A DNA stretch of 36,004 bases, taken from NCBI GenBank assembly GCA_946487895.1, contig CAMLUO010000009.1, positions 1 through 36,004 on the forward strand, given 5' to 3'. A model generated the notes under the pieces. That model was not told the DNA's origin and searched no databases. It saw only the letters and a program-made list of their open reading frames with translations. The stretch is from an uncultured Clostridium sp. (GTDB lineage: Bacteria > Bacillota > Clostridia > TANB77 > CAG-508). This document shows, in pieces, positions 1 to 7,968 of the stretch (positions are counted from its first letter, which is position 1; each line of letters opens with the position of its first letter). Both the position numbers and the translations under genes were made by a program.

Positions 1-1803
1 TTAGCAGGAATAACAAGTACAGACATTACAAGAAGATTTTTACTTCCAGAAGAAATAGTTGAAGCACATGATAAAGGAATTATCCACTTCCATGATGCAG
101 ACTATTTTGCACAAAATGCTTTACACAATTGTGAATTAATTAACTTAGATGACATGTTACAAAATGGAACGGCCATCAATGGAGTAATGATAGAAAAACC
201 ACATAGATTCATCACAGCAGCAACAATCGCAACTCAAATTATCTTAGCAGTTACTTCATCAAGTTATGGAGGAGCAACAGTTTCATTATCACATTTAGCA
301 CCATTTGTAAAACTAAGTTATGAAAAATACTATAAAAAATATCAAAAAAGAAACTTGAGCAAAGAAGATTGTGAAAAATTCGCAAGAGAAGATACTAGAA
401 AAGAAGTTGAAGATGGAGTACAGACCTTTAATTATCAAGTAAATTCTATGACAAATACAAATGGACAAGCACCATTCCTATCAGTAAATATGTATTTAGG
501 AGAAACAGAAGAATATAAAGAAGAACTAGCAATGATAATTGAAGAGTTTTTAAAACAAAGAATATTAGGATTTAAAAACGAAAAAGGTGTATATATAACA
601 CCAGCATTCCCAAAACTTCTATATGTTCTTGAAGAAGATAATATACATGAAGACAGTAAATATTGGTATTTGACAAAACTTGCTGCTGAATGTACAGCAA
701 AAAGAATGGTTCCAGACTATATCTCAGAAAAGGTAATGAAAGAATTAAAGAAAAATGAACTAGGAGATGGAGAATGTTATCCATGTATGGGATGTAGGTC
801 ATTCCTTACTCCAGATAGAACAATGAGCTTAGGAAATATCGCAAAAGCTAAAAACTATGTTGAAGGAAAAGGAAAATATTATGGAAGATTCAACCAAGGA
901 GTTGTTACAATAAACTTACCAGATGTTGCACTTTCTGCTGATGGCGATATGGATGAATTCTGGAAAATATTTGATGAAAGATTAGAGTTATGCCACAAAG
1001 CTCTACAAATAAGACATAAAAGATTAAGTACAGTAACAAGTGATGTAGCACCTATATTATGGCAAAATGGAGCTTTAGCAAGATTAGAAAAAGGTGAGTC
1101 AATTCACGAATTACTACATCATGGATATTCAACAATTTCTTTAGGATATGCAGGATTATATGAATGTGTAAAAGTTATGACAGGACATTCTCATACTGAT
1201 AATGGAGAAGGAAAAGAATTTGGACTAAAAGTTATGCAACATTTAAATGACATGACTAATAAATGGAAAAAAGAAGAAGATATAGATTATTCAGTTTATG
1301 GTACACCAATAGAATCTACAACATATAAATTTGCTAAATGTTTAAAAGAAAGATTTGGAACAGTTAAAGGAATAACAGATAGAGGATATATTACAAATTC
1401 ATATCATGTGCCAGTATTTGAAGAAATAGATGCATTCTCTAAATTGAAACTAGAAAGCGAATTCCAAAAATTAAGTCCAGGTGGAGCAATTTCATATGTA
1501 GAAACACCAAATTTACAAAACAACATAGATGTAGTTGTAGAAATTATTAAATTTATCTATGATAATATTATGTATGCAGAACTTAATACTAAATCAGATT
1601 ACTGTCAAAAATGTGGTTATACAGGAGAGATTTTAATTGATGATAATTTAGAATGGTATTGTCCAAATTGTGGTAATAGAGACCATAACACTTTAAATGT
1701 TGCAAGACGTACTTGTGGTTATATTGGAACTAATTTCTGGAATAAAGGTAGAACTCAAGAAATAAAAGAGAGAGTTTTACATATAGATAATAAGGAGGCA
1801 TAA
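1..1803 (+). CDS. nrdD: Anaerobic ribonucleoside-triphosphate reductase (class III), 5'-truncated by the window edge
   Basis: Reduces ribonucleoside triphosphates to deoxyribonucleotides without oxygen, using a glycyl radical. The reading frame is open from base 1, so the first ATG inside the window (154) is internal. About 600 residues are present; the N-terminus, where an ATP-cone would lie, is off the window. Near the start is the family block DITRRFLLPEEIVEAHDKG followed by IHFHD. The conserved cysteine block YPCMGCRSFL lies mid-protein. The C-terminus has a four-cysteine zinc site (CQKCGY...CPNCGN) and the radical loop RRTCGYIG. The ribosome binding site of nrdG (aaggagg) lies in the last codons, so the two genes are translationally close. 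Function is clear from motifs. Confidence 0.97.
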   Translation, partial: LAGITSTDITRRFLLPEEIVEAHDKGIIHFHDADYFAQNALHNCELINLDDMLQNGTAINGVMIEKPHRFITAATIATQIILAVTSSSYGGATVSLSHLAPFVKLSYEKYYKKYQKRNLSKEDCEKFAREDTRKEVEDGVQTFNYQVNSMTNTNGQAPFLSVNMYLGETEEYKEELAMIIEEFLKQRILGFKNEKGVYITPAFPKLLYVLEEDNIHEDSKYWYLTKLAAECTAKRMVPDYISEKVMKELKKNELGDGECYPCMGCRSFLTPDRTMSLGNIAKAKNYVEGKGKYYGRFNQGVVTINLPDVALSADGDMDEFWKIFDERLELCHKALQIRHKRLSTVTSDVAPILWQNGALARLEKGESIHELLHHGYSTISLGYAGLYECVKVMTGHSHTDNGEGKEFGLKVMQHLNDMTNKWKKEEDIDYSVYGTPIESTTYKFAKCLKERFGTVKGITDRGYITNSYHVPVFEEIDAFSKLKLESEFQKLSPGGAISYVETPNLQNNIDVVVEIIKFIYDNIMYAELNTKSDYCQKCGYTGEILIDDNLEWYCPNCGNRDHNTLNVARRTCGYIGTNFWNKGRTQEIKERVLHIDNKEA

Positions 1804-1805
1804 TT

Positions 1806-2297
1806 ATGAGATACAATCTAATTAGAAAAATGGATATTTCAAATGGACCAGGAGTAAGAGTATCTATATTTATGCAAGGATGTCAATTCCATTGTAAAAA
1901 TTGTTTTAATCCTGAAACTTGGGACTTTGAAGGTGGTAAAGAATTTACTGATGATACGGTTAATAAAGTATTAGATTTATGTGATAGAGATGAAATAAAA
2001 GGGTTATCTATATTAGGTGGTGAGCCTATGAATCCGTTAAACATAGAAGGTACTACAAAACTTGCAAAAGCTTTTAAAGAAAAATATCCAAATAAAAATC
2101 TATGGGTATGGTCAGGATATAATTTTGAAAAAGATTTAAAAGATAAAGAAGTTTTAAACTATGTTGATGTATTAGTAGATGGAACATATCATGATGAATT
2201 ACATTCTCCTATTTTAAAATGGAAAGGTTCATCAAATCAAAGAGTTATAGATATTCCAAAGTCATTAAAAGAACATGAAACTGTTATATTAGAATAA
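1806..2297 (+). CDS. nrdG: Anaerobic ribonucleotide reductase activating protein (radical SAM)
   Basis: Radical SAM activase that cleaves S-adenosylmethionine to place the glycyl radical on NrdD. At 163 residues it has the usual small size. The iron-sulfur cysteines are C26, C30 and C33 in MQGCQFHCKNC (CX3CX2C), followed by FNPETW. The GGEPM block near residues 72-76 is the SAM-binding glycine motif, and a WVWSGYNFE block follows, as in NrdG. It begins two bases after the nrdD stop with an aaggagg site inside nrdD, so it is co-transcribed with its substrate. A hairpin terminator follows. Confidence 0.97.
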   Translation: MRYNLIRKMDISNGPGVRVSIFMQGCQFHCKNCFNPETWDFEGGKEFTDDTVNKVLDLCDRDEIKGLSILGGEPMNPLNIEGTTKLAKAFKEKYPNKNLWVWSGYNFEKDLKDKEVLNYVDVLVDGTYHDELHSPILKWKGSSNQRVIDIPKSLKEHETVILE

Positions 2298-2329
2298 ATC
2301 TTAATTTATAAAAGATAACATTTTGACGA

Positions 2330-2365
2330 GCAAGTAGTTAGTTGATAATTACTTGCTTTTGTGTT
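2330..2365 (+). terminator. Rho-independent terminator after nrdDG
   Basis: An 11-bp stem (2330-2340 with 2346-2356, one G-T pair) closes a 5-base loop and is followed by ttttgtgtt. It ends the nrdD-nrdG unit. Confidence 0.8.
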
Positions 2366-2393
2366 AGAGTATATAAAAAAGGAAGAATGTAAA

Positions 2394-3041
2394 ATGAAAG
2401 AAAATATAAAAAAGTTTATGGAAACAAATTTAAAATGGATAATATTATTTATATGTTTAATAGGATTCCTTGCTTTAGCAGAAGATGTATTCAATAAAGA
2501 AATAATGAATGGAGATATAATAGGATATAATTTAGTATCATATTTAATATCTGATTCTATAACACCGATAGTAAAATTTATTACTAATTTGGGAGGAACT
2601 ATATGTTTAGTTTCAGTAGCGGCAATATTATTTATTATAATAAAAAATAAAAAAATAGGTATTGCAATTTGGATTAACTTAATAGTTGTCGCGGTATTAA
2701 ATATTATACTAAAAGGCATTTTACAAAGACCTAGACCAACTGAATATAGGCTTATAAATGAAAGTGGATATAGTTTTCCATCAGGACATTCAATGGTTAG
2801 TATGGCTTTTTATGGATTTATAATATATTTAGCTTTTAAGTATATAAAAAATAAATATCTGAAATGGGGAATAATATCAATATTAGGAATTCTAATTGTT
2901 TTAATTGGAATGAGTAGAATTTATCTAGGTGTTCACTATACAAGTGATGTTCTAGCAGGTTTTCTAGTCTCAATTTCATATTTGATTATTTATATTGCAA
3001 TAATAAATAAGGTTTTATTAAAGAATAATAAAGATTTGTAA
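2394..3041 (+). CDS. PAP2-family membrane phosphatase
   Basis: Integral-membrane phosphatase of the PAP2 (type 2 phosphatidic acid phosphatase) superfamily. Members act on lipid phosphates such as undecaprenyl pyrophosphate, phosphatidate or phosphatidylglycerophosphate; the substrate cannot be read from sequence. The three family motifs are present in order: KGILQRPRP (KX6RP), SFPSGHS with the catalytic histidine, and SRIYLGVHYTSDVLAG (SRX5HX3D). Several hydrophobic helices surround them. I start at ATG 2394 because aaaggaag lies just upstream; an in-frame start at 2361 would fall in the upstream terminator tail. Length is 215 residues, normal for the family. Confidence 0.9.
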   Translation: MKENIKKFMETNLKWIILFICLIGFLALAEDVFNKEIMNGDIIGYNLVSYLISDSITPIVKFITNLGGTICLVSVAAILFIIIKNKKIGIAIWINLIVVAVLNIILKGILQRPRPTEYRLINESGYSFPSGHSMVSMAFYGFIIYLAFKYIKNKYLKWGIISILGILIVLIGMSRIYLGVHYTSDVLAGFLVSISYLIIYIAIINKVLLKNNKDL

Positions 3042-3066
3042 AAAACTGAATTTAAGGAGAAAGAAT

Positions 3067-3579
3067 ATGGTAGAAATCAGACAAGAAAATAAAAATGATT
3101 ATGAAGAAATATATAATGTTGTAAAAACAGCATTTGAAACTGCAGAACATAGTGACGGAAATGAACAAGACTTAGTAGTGGCTTTAAGAAATAGTGATAG
3201 TTTTATTCCGGAATTATCACTAGTTGCAATAAAAGACAATAAAATTGTAGGACATATTTTATTTACAAAAATAAAAATAGGAAACCATGAAGAACTAGCC
3301 TTAGCACCACTTGCGGTATTACCAGAATACCAAAAACAAGGAATAGGAAGCAAACTAATACAACAAGGTCATAAAATAGCTAAAGAATTAGGATACCATT
3401 ATTCTATTGTTTTAGGAAGTGAAACATATTATCCAAAGTTTGGATATGTTCCAGCAATACAATATGGAATAAAAGCACCTTTTGAAGTATCTAATGAAAA
3501 CTTTATGGCTATAAAACTAAATGACACAGATGCAGAAATAAAAGGCACTGTTCAATATGCAAAAGAATTTGGAATATAA
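3067..3579 (+). CDS. GNAT-family N-acetyltransferase
   Basis: Acetyl-CoA-dependent N-acetyltransferase of the GNAT fold, 170 residues. The acetyl-CoA binding stretch is visible as LAPLAVLPEYQKQGIGSKLI (Q/RxxGxG/A type), followed by the HYSIVLGSETYYPKFGYVPA segment typical of YhbS-like members. The acceptor is unknown. An aaggaga site precedes the ATG, and it lies 25 bases after the PAP2 gene and 14 bases before the response regulator, so it probably belongs to the same transcript. Confidence 0.88.
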   Translation: MVEIRQENKNDYEEIYNVVKTAFETAEHSDGNEQDLVVALRNSDSFIPELSLVAIKDNKIVGHILFTKIKIGNHEELALAPLAVLPEYQKQGIGSKLIQQGHKIAKELGYHYSIVLGSETYYPKFGYVPAIQYGIKAPFEVSNENFMAIKLNDTDAEIKGTVQYAKEFGI

Positions 3580-3593
3580 ATAGGAGGAATAAA

Positions 3594-4265
3594 ATGCAAA
3601 AAATTCTAATAGTCGAAGATGATAAAAAATTAAGACAAGAACTTGAGACATTCTTAAATAAAAATGGATTTCAAGCAAAAGGATTAGAAAAATTTGATAA
3701 TACCATACAAGATATATTAAATGAAAACGCAGATTTAGTATTACTAGATATAAATCTGCCATATGCAGATGGTGAATTTGTATGTAAGGAAGTAAGAAAA
3801 TTATCAAATGTACCTATTATCATGGTAACAAGTAGAGACAATGAGATAGACGAGCTAATGAGCTTAAATTATGGGGCAGACCAATATGTAACAAAACCAT
3901 ATAACATACAAATACTACTTGCAAAAATAACAGGATTATTAAAAAGAAATGAAAACTCAGGAAAAAATCCAGAAAAAATTGATTGCAATGGATTTGTATT
4001 AAATATAGCAGAAAGAGTAATAGAAAAAGATAGCAAAAAGATTGACTTGACAAAAAATGAGTATAGCATTTTGTATTATTTAAGCACACATAAAGAAAAA
4101 GTTGTATCAAGAGATGAAATCATGGACTACTTATGGGAAAGTGAAGAATTTATTGATGATAATACACTAAATGTAAATATAAAAAGGTTAAGAACAAAGT
4201 TAGAAGAATTAGGAGTAAAAGATAAAATAGAAACAAAAAGAGGACAGGGGTATTTATTAAAATGA
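3594..4265 (+). CDS. OmpR-family response regulator, BceR-like
   Basis: Two-component response regulator of 223 residues. The receiver domain (about 1-115) has the acidic pair E8/D9/D10, phospho-acceptor D52 in LVLLDINLP, the T/S79-80 position and K101 in VTKPYN. The C-terminal half (about 125-223) is a winged-helix DNA-binding domain with the RRLRTKLEE-like recognition helix (NIKRLRTKLEELG) and a final KRGQGYLLK wing. It overlaps the downstream kinase by 4 bases (ATGA), showing translational coupling. The partner kinase is BceS-like, so cell-envelope or antimicrobial-peptide sensing is likely, but the usual bceAB transporter genes are not next to it. Confidence 0.93.
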   Translation: MQKILIVEDDKKLRQELETFLNKNGFQAKGLEKFDNTIQDILNENADLVLLDINLPYADGEFVCKEVRKLSNVPIIMVTSRDNEIDELMSLNYGADQYVTKPYNIQILLAKITGLLKRNENSGKNPEKIDCNGFVLNIAERVIEKDSKKIDLTKNEYSILYYLSTHKEKVVSRDEIMDYLWESEEFIDDNTLNVNIKRLRTKLEELGVKDKIETKRGQGYLLK

Positions 4266-5275
4266 AATTTAGAGATTTTATAAAAGACAAGATATTGCTA
4301 ATTGTAACCGTAATATTAGCTCTAATCAGTATAGAAATATTATTACTTGCTTATAATATTGGAATAATCGCACAAATATATATTGCTATAATAATAATTT
4401 TAGTGGTAGGAATTTCAATTTTTGTAGAATATAAAAACAAGCAACACTTTTATAATCAACTAAAAGCAAACATGGACGAATTAAATGAAAAATATTTAAT
4501 CTCAGAAATTATTAAGACTCCAAACTTTATAGAAGGAAAAATTTTGAAAGAAACAATACAAGATACTGGGAAGTCTATGCTAGAAAACGTGAACTACTAT
4601 AAAAATATTCAAGAAGAATACAAAGAATATATTGAATTATGGATTCATGAAGTAAAAATACCAATAGCTGCAAGTAAGATGATTATTGAAAACAATAAAA
4701 ATGCTATAACAAAAAGTATCGATGAAGAATTAGATAAAGTGGAAAATTACATAGAACAAGCACTATTTTATGCAAGAAGTAATGCAGTTGAAAAAGATTA
4801 TATTATAAATAAAACCAATTTAAAAGAAATAGTATCAGGTAGCATCCTAAAAAATAAAACTACATTACTTAATGAAAAAGTAGCATTGGAATTAAAAGAT
4901 ATAGAGCAAGAAGTATATACAGATAGCAAATGGGCAACATTTATAATCAACCAAATCATACAAAATGCTATTAAGTATTCTAAAAAAGAAAACAAGAAAA
5001 TAGAGATATATTCTAAAACAAAAAATGATAAAGTAATTCTATATATAAAAGATAACGGAATTGGTATAAAAAAAGGCGAAATAACAAGAGTATTTGAAAG
5101 AGGATTTACAGGAGAAAATGGAAGAATTGTTGGACAAAAATCAACCGGCATTGGTTTATATTTATGCAAAAAATTATGTGATAAATTAGGTCTTGGTATA
5201 GAACTAAATTCAGAAAAGGATATAGGAACAGAGGTAAGAATTATTTTCCCTAAAAATAGTTATACAACATTTTAA
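4262..5275 (+). CDS. Sensor histidine kinase, BceS-like intramembrane-sensing type
   Basis: Membrane histidine kinase of 337 residues. Two transmembrane helices (about 10-31 and 36-55) are joined by only a few residues, so there is no extracytoplasmic sensor domain; this is the intramembrane-sensing architecture. The phospho-acceptor is H129 in ELWIHEVKIPI, very like the IHEIKTP box of BceS/GraS kinases. The HATPase domain has the N box (NQIIQNAIKYS), G1 (DNGIGI) and G2 (STGIGLYL). In BceS systems the ABC transporter is the true sensor and sits beside the kinase. None is seen here, so the transporter must be elsewhere or the pair works differently. Confidence 0.92.
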   Translation: MKFRDFIKDKILLIVTVILALISIEILLLAYNIGIIAQIYIAIIIILVVGISIFVEYKNKQHFYNQLKANMDELNEKYLISEIIKTPNFIEGKILKETIQDTGKSMLENVNYYKNIQEEYKEYIELWIHEVKIPIAASKMIIENNKNAITKSIDEELDKVENYIEQALFYARSNAVEKDYIINKTNLKEIVSGSILKNKTTLLNEKVALELKDIEQEVYTDSKWATFIINQIIQNAIKYSKKENKKIEIYSKTKNDKVILYIKDNGIGIKKGEITRVFERGFTGENGRIVGQKSTGIGLYLCKKLCDKLGLGIELNSEKDIGTEVRIIFPKNSYTTF

Positions 5276-5307
5276 TATGTATAAGTTCCAAAAAATACAT
5301 AACACAA

Positions 5308-5336
5308 TTGATTTTTTTGAACTTATATGGTATAAT
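5308..5336 (+). promoter_or_regulatory. Sigma-A-type promoter for the DUF4143 ATPase gene
   Basis: TTGATT (5308-5313), a 17-base spacer and TATAAT (5331-5336) lie 35 bases before the ATG at 5371. Spacing and hexamers are close to consensus. Confidence 0.7.
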
Positions 5337-5370
5337 GTATTGAGAAAAGTTAAGAAAAGAAGGTGTTCTT

Positions 5371-6663
5371 ATGGAAAGAGAAATTATAAATGATTTAATA
5401 AAATGGAAAGAATCTTCAAATAGAAAACCACTCATAATTCATGGAGCTAGACAAGTAGGAAAAACATATATTATAAAACAATTTGGAAAAAAATATTATG
5501 ATAATTTGATTTATGTGAATTTTGAAACAAATAAAGAATTTAGTTCTCAAATTGAAGATGATATTAATGCAAAATATTTAATAAATAAATTGGAATTATT
5601 TTATGGCGAAAAAATAATTCCTGGAAAGACATTAATATTTTTTGATGAAATACAAGCAAATGAAAGAGCTCTAACAGCATTAAAATATTTTTGTGAAGAT
5701 GCTAATGAATATCATATTATTGCAGCAGGTTCATTATTAGGAATAGCAATAAATAGAGAAAACTATTCTTTTCCAGTAGGCAAAGTTCAAATGATAGATA
5801 TGTATCCATTATCTTTCAAAGAATTTTTAATAGCAGTAGGTAGAAAAGAATTGATTGCTGAAATACAAAATCATTTTGAGAATAATAAAAGAATGGATAA
5901 AGATATTCATGAATTATGTTTAAAATTATATAGAACATATCTAGTTATTGGTGGAATGCCAGAAGTGGTTCAAACATATTTAGATGAACAAAAAACAATA
6001 TCTGCAATAGACATTCAAACTGAAATATTAGAATCATATGAAAGAGATATGACAAAATATGCAGATAGTAGTTTATCTAATAGAATAATATCTGCATTTA
6101 ACTCAATTCCAGTGCAATTAGCAAAAGATAATCAAAAGTTTCAATATAAAGTTATTGCAAGAGGAGGAACTTCAAGCATATTTGGAGAAGCAATATTATG
6201 GCTAAAAAATAGTGGTATCGTTAATCAAATATATAAAACTAATCCAGAATTACCATTAGAAATGCATAAAGATTTAGCATCATTTAAATTATATATGAGT
6301 GATGTAGGATTATTTGTAAACAAAGCAGGATATCCTTTATATCAGATAGATTTAAGTAATACACCTACAATGATTGCTATGGGACCACTTACAGAACATT
6401 ATGTAGCAAATGAATTAAGAAAGAAAGGGTATGTTTCTTATTATTGGGAATCAGAAGGAAAGGCAGAACTTGATTTTGTTATTCAAAAGGGAATAGACAT
6501 TATACCTATTGAAGTAAAAACAAGCACTCATACTAAATCTAGAAGTTTGGATATTTATATGAAGAATTATAAACCTAATTATGCAATAAGAATTTCTGAG
6601 AAAAATTTTGGATTTGAAAATAATATCAAATCAGTACCATTATATGCAGTGTTTTGCATATAA
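5371..6663 (+). CDS. AAA ATPase with DUF4143 C-terminal domain
   Basis: Member of the large, poorly understood prokaryotic ATPase family with an AAA_14 core and a DUF4143 domain. Walker A is GARQVGKT (residues 25-32) and Walker B is LIFFDEIQ with D92/E93; the AAGSLLGIA block follows as sensor-like region. The C-terminus holds a nuclease-like patch ELDFVIQKGIDIIPIEVKTS (D...E-x-K order), as expected for a PD-(D/E)XK-related fold. Length 430 is normal. It has its own promoter. It stands directly before the Wadjet-like genes, which are reached by a separate promoter, so whether it takes part in defence is open. Confidence 0.85.
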   Translation: MEREIINDLIKWKESSNRKPLIIHGARQVGKTYIIKQFGKKYYDNLIYVNFETNKEFSSQIEDDINAKYLINKLELFYGEKIIPGKTLIFFDEIQANERALTALKYFCEDANEYHIIAAGSLLGIAINRENYSFPVGKVQMIDMYPLSFKEFLIAVGRKELIAEIQNHFENNKRMDKDIHELCLKLYRTYLVIGGMPEVVQTYLDEQKTISAIDIQTEILESYERDMTKYADSSLSNRIISAFNSIPVQLAKDNQKFQYKVIARGGTSSIFGEAILWLKNSGIVNQIYKTNPELPLEMHKDLASFKLYMSDVGLFVNKAGYPLYQIDLSNTPTMIAMGPLTEHYVANELRKKGYVSYYWESEGKAELDFVIQKGIDIIPIEVKTSTHTKSRSLDIYMKNYKPNYAIRISEKNFGFENNIKSVPLYAVFCI

Positions 6664-6677
6664 ATTTTAGAAAAAAC

Positions 6678-6706
6678 TGGAAATTTACATAAAAGTATGA
6701 TATAAT
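6678..6706 (+). promoter_or_regulatory. Probable promoter of the jet operon (extended -10)
   Basis: TATAAT at 6701-6706 is preceded by TG one base upstream (extended -10), with a weak -35 (tggaaa, 6678-6683) 17 bases away. It sits 32 bases before the jetD ATG. Confidence 0.55.
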
Positions 6707-6738
6707 ACTTTCGAATTCAAAGAAAAGGAATCTAAAGT

Positions 6739-7779
6739 ATGAATAATATAAATATGGAAATAGAAGAAAAACTAATAAAATACATATTACAAAAAAAGAC
6801 AAAAACCATGAATCTAAGTGAAGTATATGAAAAACTAAAATTACCATATACACCGCAAAGTGACAAAATCATAAATAACATCCTAAAAAATTTAGAAGAA
6901 AAAGGATACATACAACCATTAAAAACAACAAATAAAAACCTTCAAGGCAGTTTTGTAAAATACAAAATTTTAAAATTAAAAGAAGAAAATGAAGAAAAAA
7001 TAAAAGAAGAAATTTTAAAATTAGATAAAAAAATAAAAATAGACTATTTTTTAAAACATCCAAAAGAATACATGAAAAATAAAGAAATAATAATACCAAT
7101 TAATAAATTTATAAAACAAACAAATGGAAGAAAGATTGAAACAATAACAGTAAATGAAAGGTCTTATCAAATATATAAAAATGAGAAATGCTTAAAAGAA
7201 AATGAAGAAATACTGAAAAAATTAGGACTAACATACAAAGACTTATATGCTTATGATACATATGAACCATTTTTCTATTATATTAATACAGAGTACGAAA
7301 TTAGAAAATTAAAAAATAAAACAATATTAATAATAGAAAATAAAGATACATTTTGGACAATAGTAAAAGCTATTCAAAAGTTGAAAATAGAAAACATATA
7401 TATGATAATTTATGGAGAAGGAAAAAAGATATTAAAAAGTTTTTCATATATAGAGGAATTTAAAATAGATTCAAAAGATAATATCTATTACTTTGGAGAT
7501 ATTGATTTTGAAGGAATAAATATCTATGTATCTTTAAAAGAAAAATATAGCAAATATAATATTTCTGCATACACAAAAGGGTATGAAACGATTTTAGATA
7601 TTGAAAGAACTCCAGAAAAAGTTAGAAAAAACCAAAATATCAATCAAGATAAAATAGAAAAATTCATAAATGAATTTGATAAAAAATATAAGGATAAACT
7701 AATTGAAATATTTAATAATAAAAAATATATACCACAAGAAGTATTTAATTATGAAGTAGCAATAAAGAGTATTGAATAA
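6739..7779 (+). CDS. jetD: Wadjet JetD-like Toprim nuclease subunit (DUF2220 type)
   Basis: Likely the nuclease of a Wadjet anti-plasmid system, which cuts circular DNA trapped by the JetABC motor. The N-terminal part (about 1-120) is lysine-rich and resembles a winged-helix arm. The C-terminal part carries the Toprim signature of DUF2220 proteins: E200 in ILIIENKDTF and the acidic cluster D254, D256, E258 in YYFGDIDFEGI. Length is 346 residues, near family size. In described Wadjet operons jetD is often last; here it is first and separated from jetA by 189 bases containing a palindromic element. Assignment rests on motifs and on the jetABC genes that follow. Confidence 0.85.
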   Translation: MNNINMEIEEKLIKYILQKKTKTMNLSEVYEKLKLPYTPQSDKIINNILKNLEEKGYIQPLKTTNKNLQGSFVKYKILKLKEENEEKIKEEILKLDKKIKIDYFLKHPKEYMKNKEIIIPINKFIKQTNGRKIETITVNERSYQIYKNEKCLKENEEILKKLGLTYKDLYAYDTYEPFFYYINTEYEIRKLKNKTILIIENKDTFWTIVKAIQKLKIENIYMIIYGEGKKILKSFSYIEEFKIDSKDNIYYFGDIDFEGINIYVSLKEKYSKYNISAYTKGYETILDIERTPEKVRKNQNINQDKIEKFINEFDKKYKDKLIEIFNNKKYIPQEVFNYEVAIKSIE

Positions 7780-7805
7780 TAGAAAAGGTGGAGTTTTGGA
7801 AGTAA

Positions 7806-7936
7806 GGTTGAAAAATAATTACAATTTTGGCGTTGCGCAGTGGCGAACTTCATTTGAAATTTAATCAACGTACAGATAGTACGCCTCATAAATTTCAAAC
7901 TTGTTTTCCTAGCCAAAATTTAATTCTTTTCCAACC
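7806..7936 (+). repeat. Nested palindromic element between jetD and jetA
   Basis: Four perfect stems are nested around one axis: ggttg 7806-7810 with 7932-7936; aattttggc 7823-7831 with 7912-7920; tttgaaattta 7853-7863 with 7889-7899; cgtac 7869-7873 with 7879-7883, capped by agata. The inside is more GC-rich than the flanks (gcgcagtggcgaac). There is no ORF. As RNA it would fold to a long interrupted hairpin; as DNA it could extrude as a cruciform or be a non-autonomous mobile element. Its family is not known to me. Confidence 0.8.
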
Positions 7937-7968
7937 GGTTTTGTACCTTAGGAAGGAATGATGTAAAA

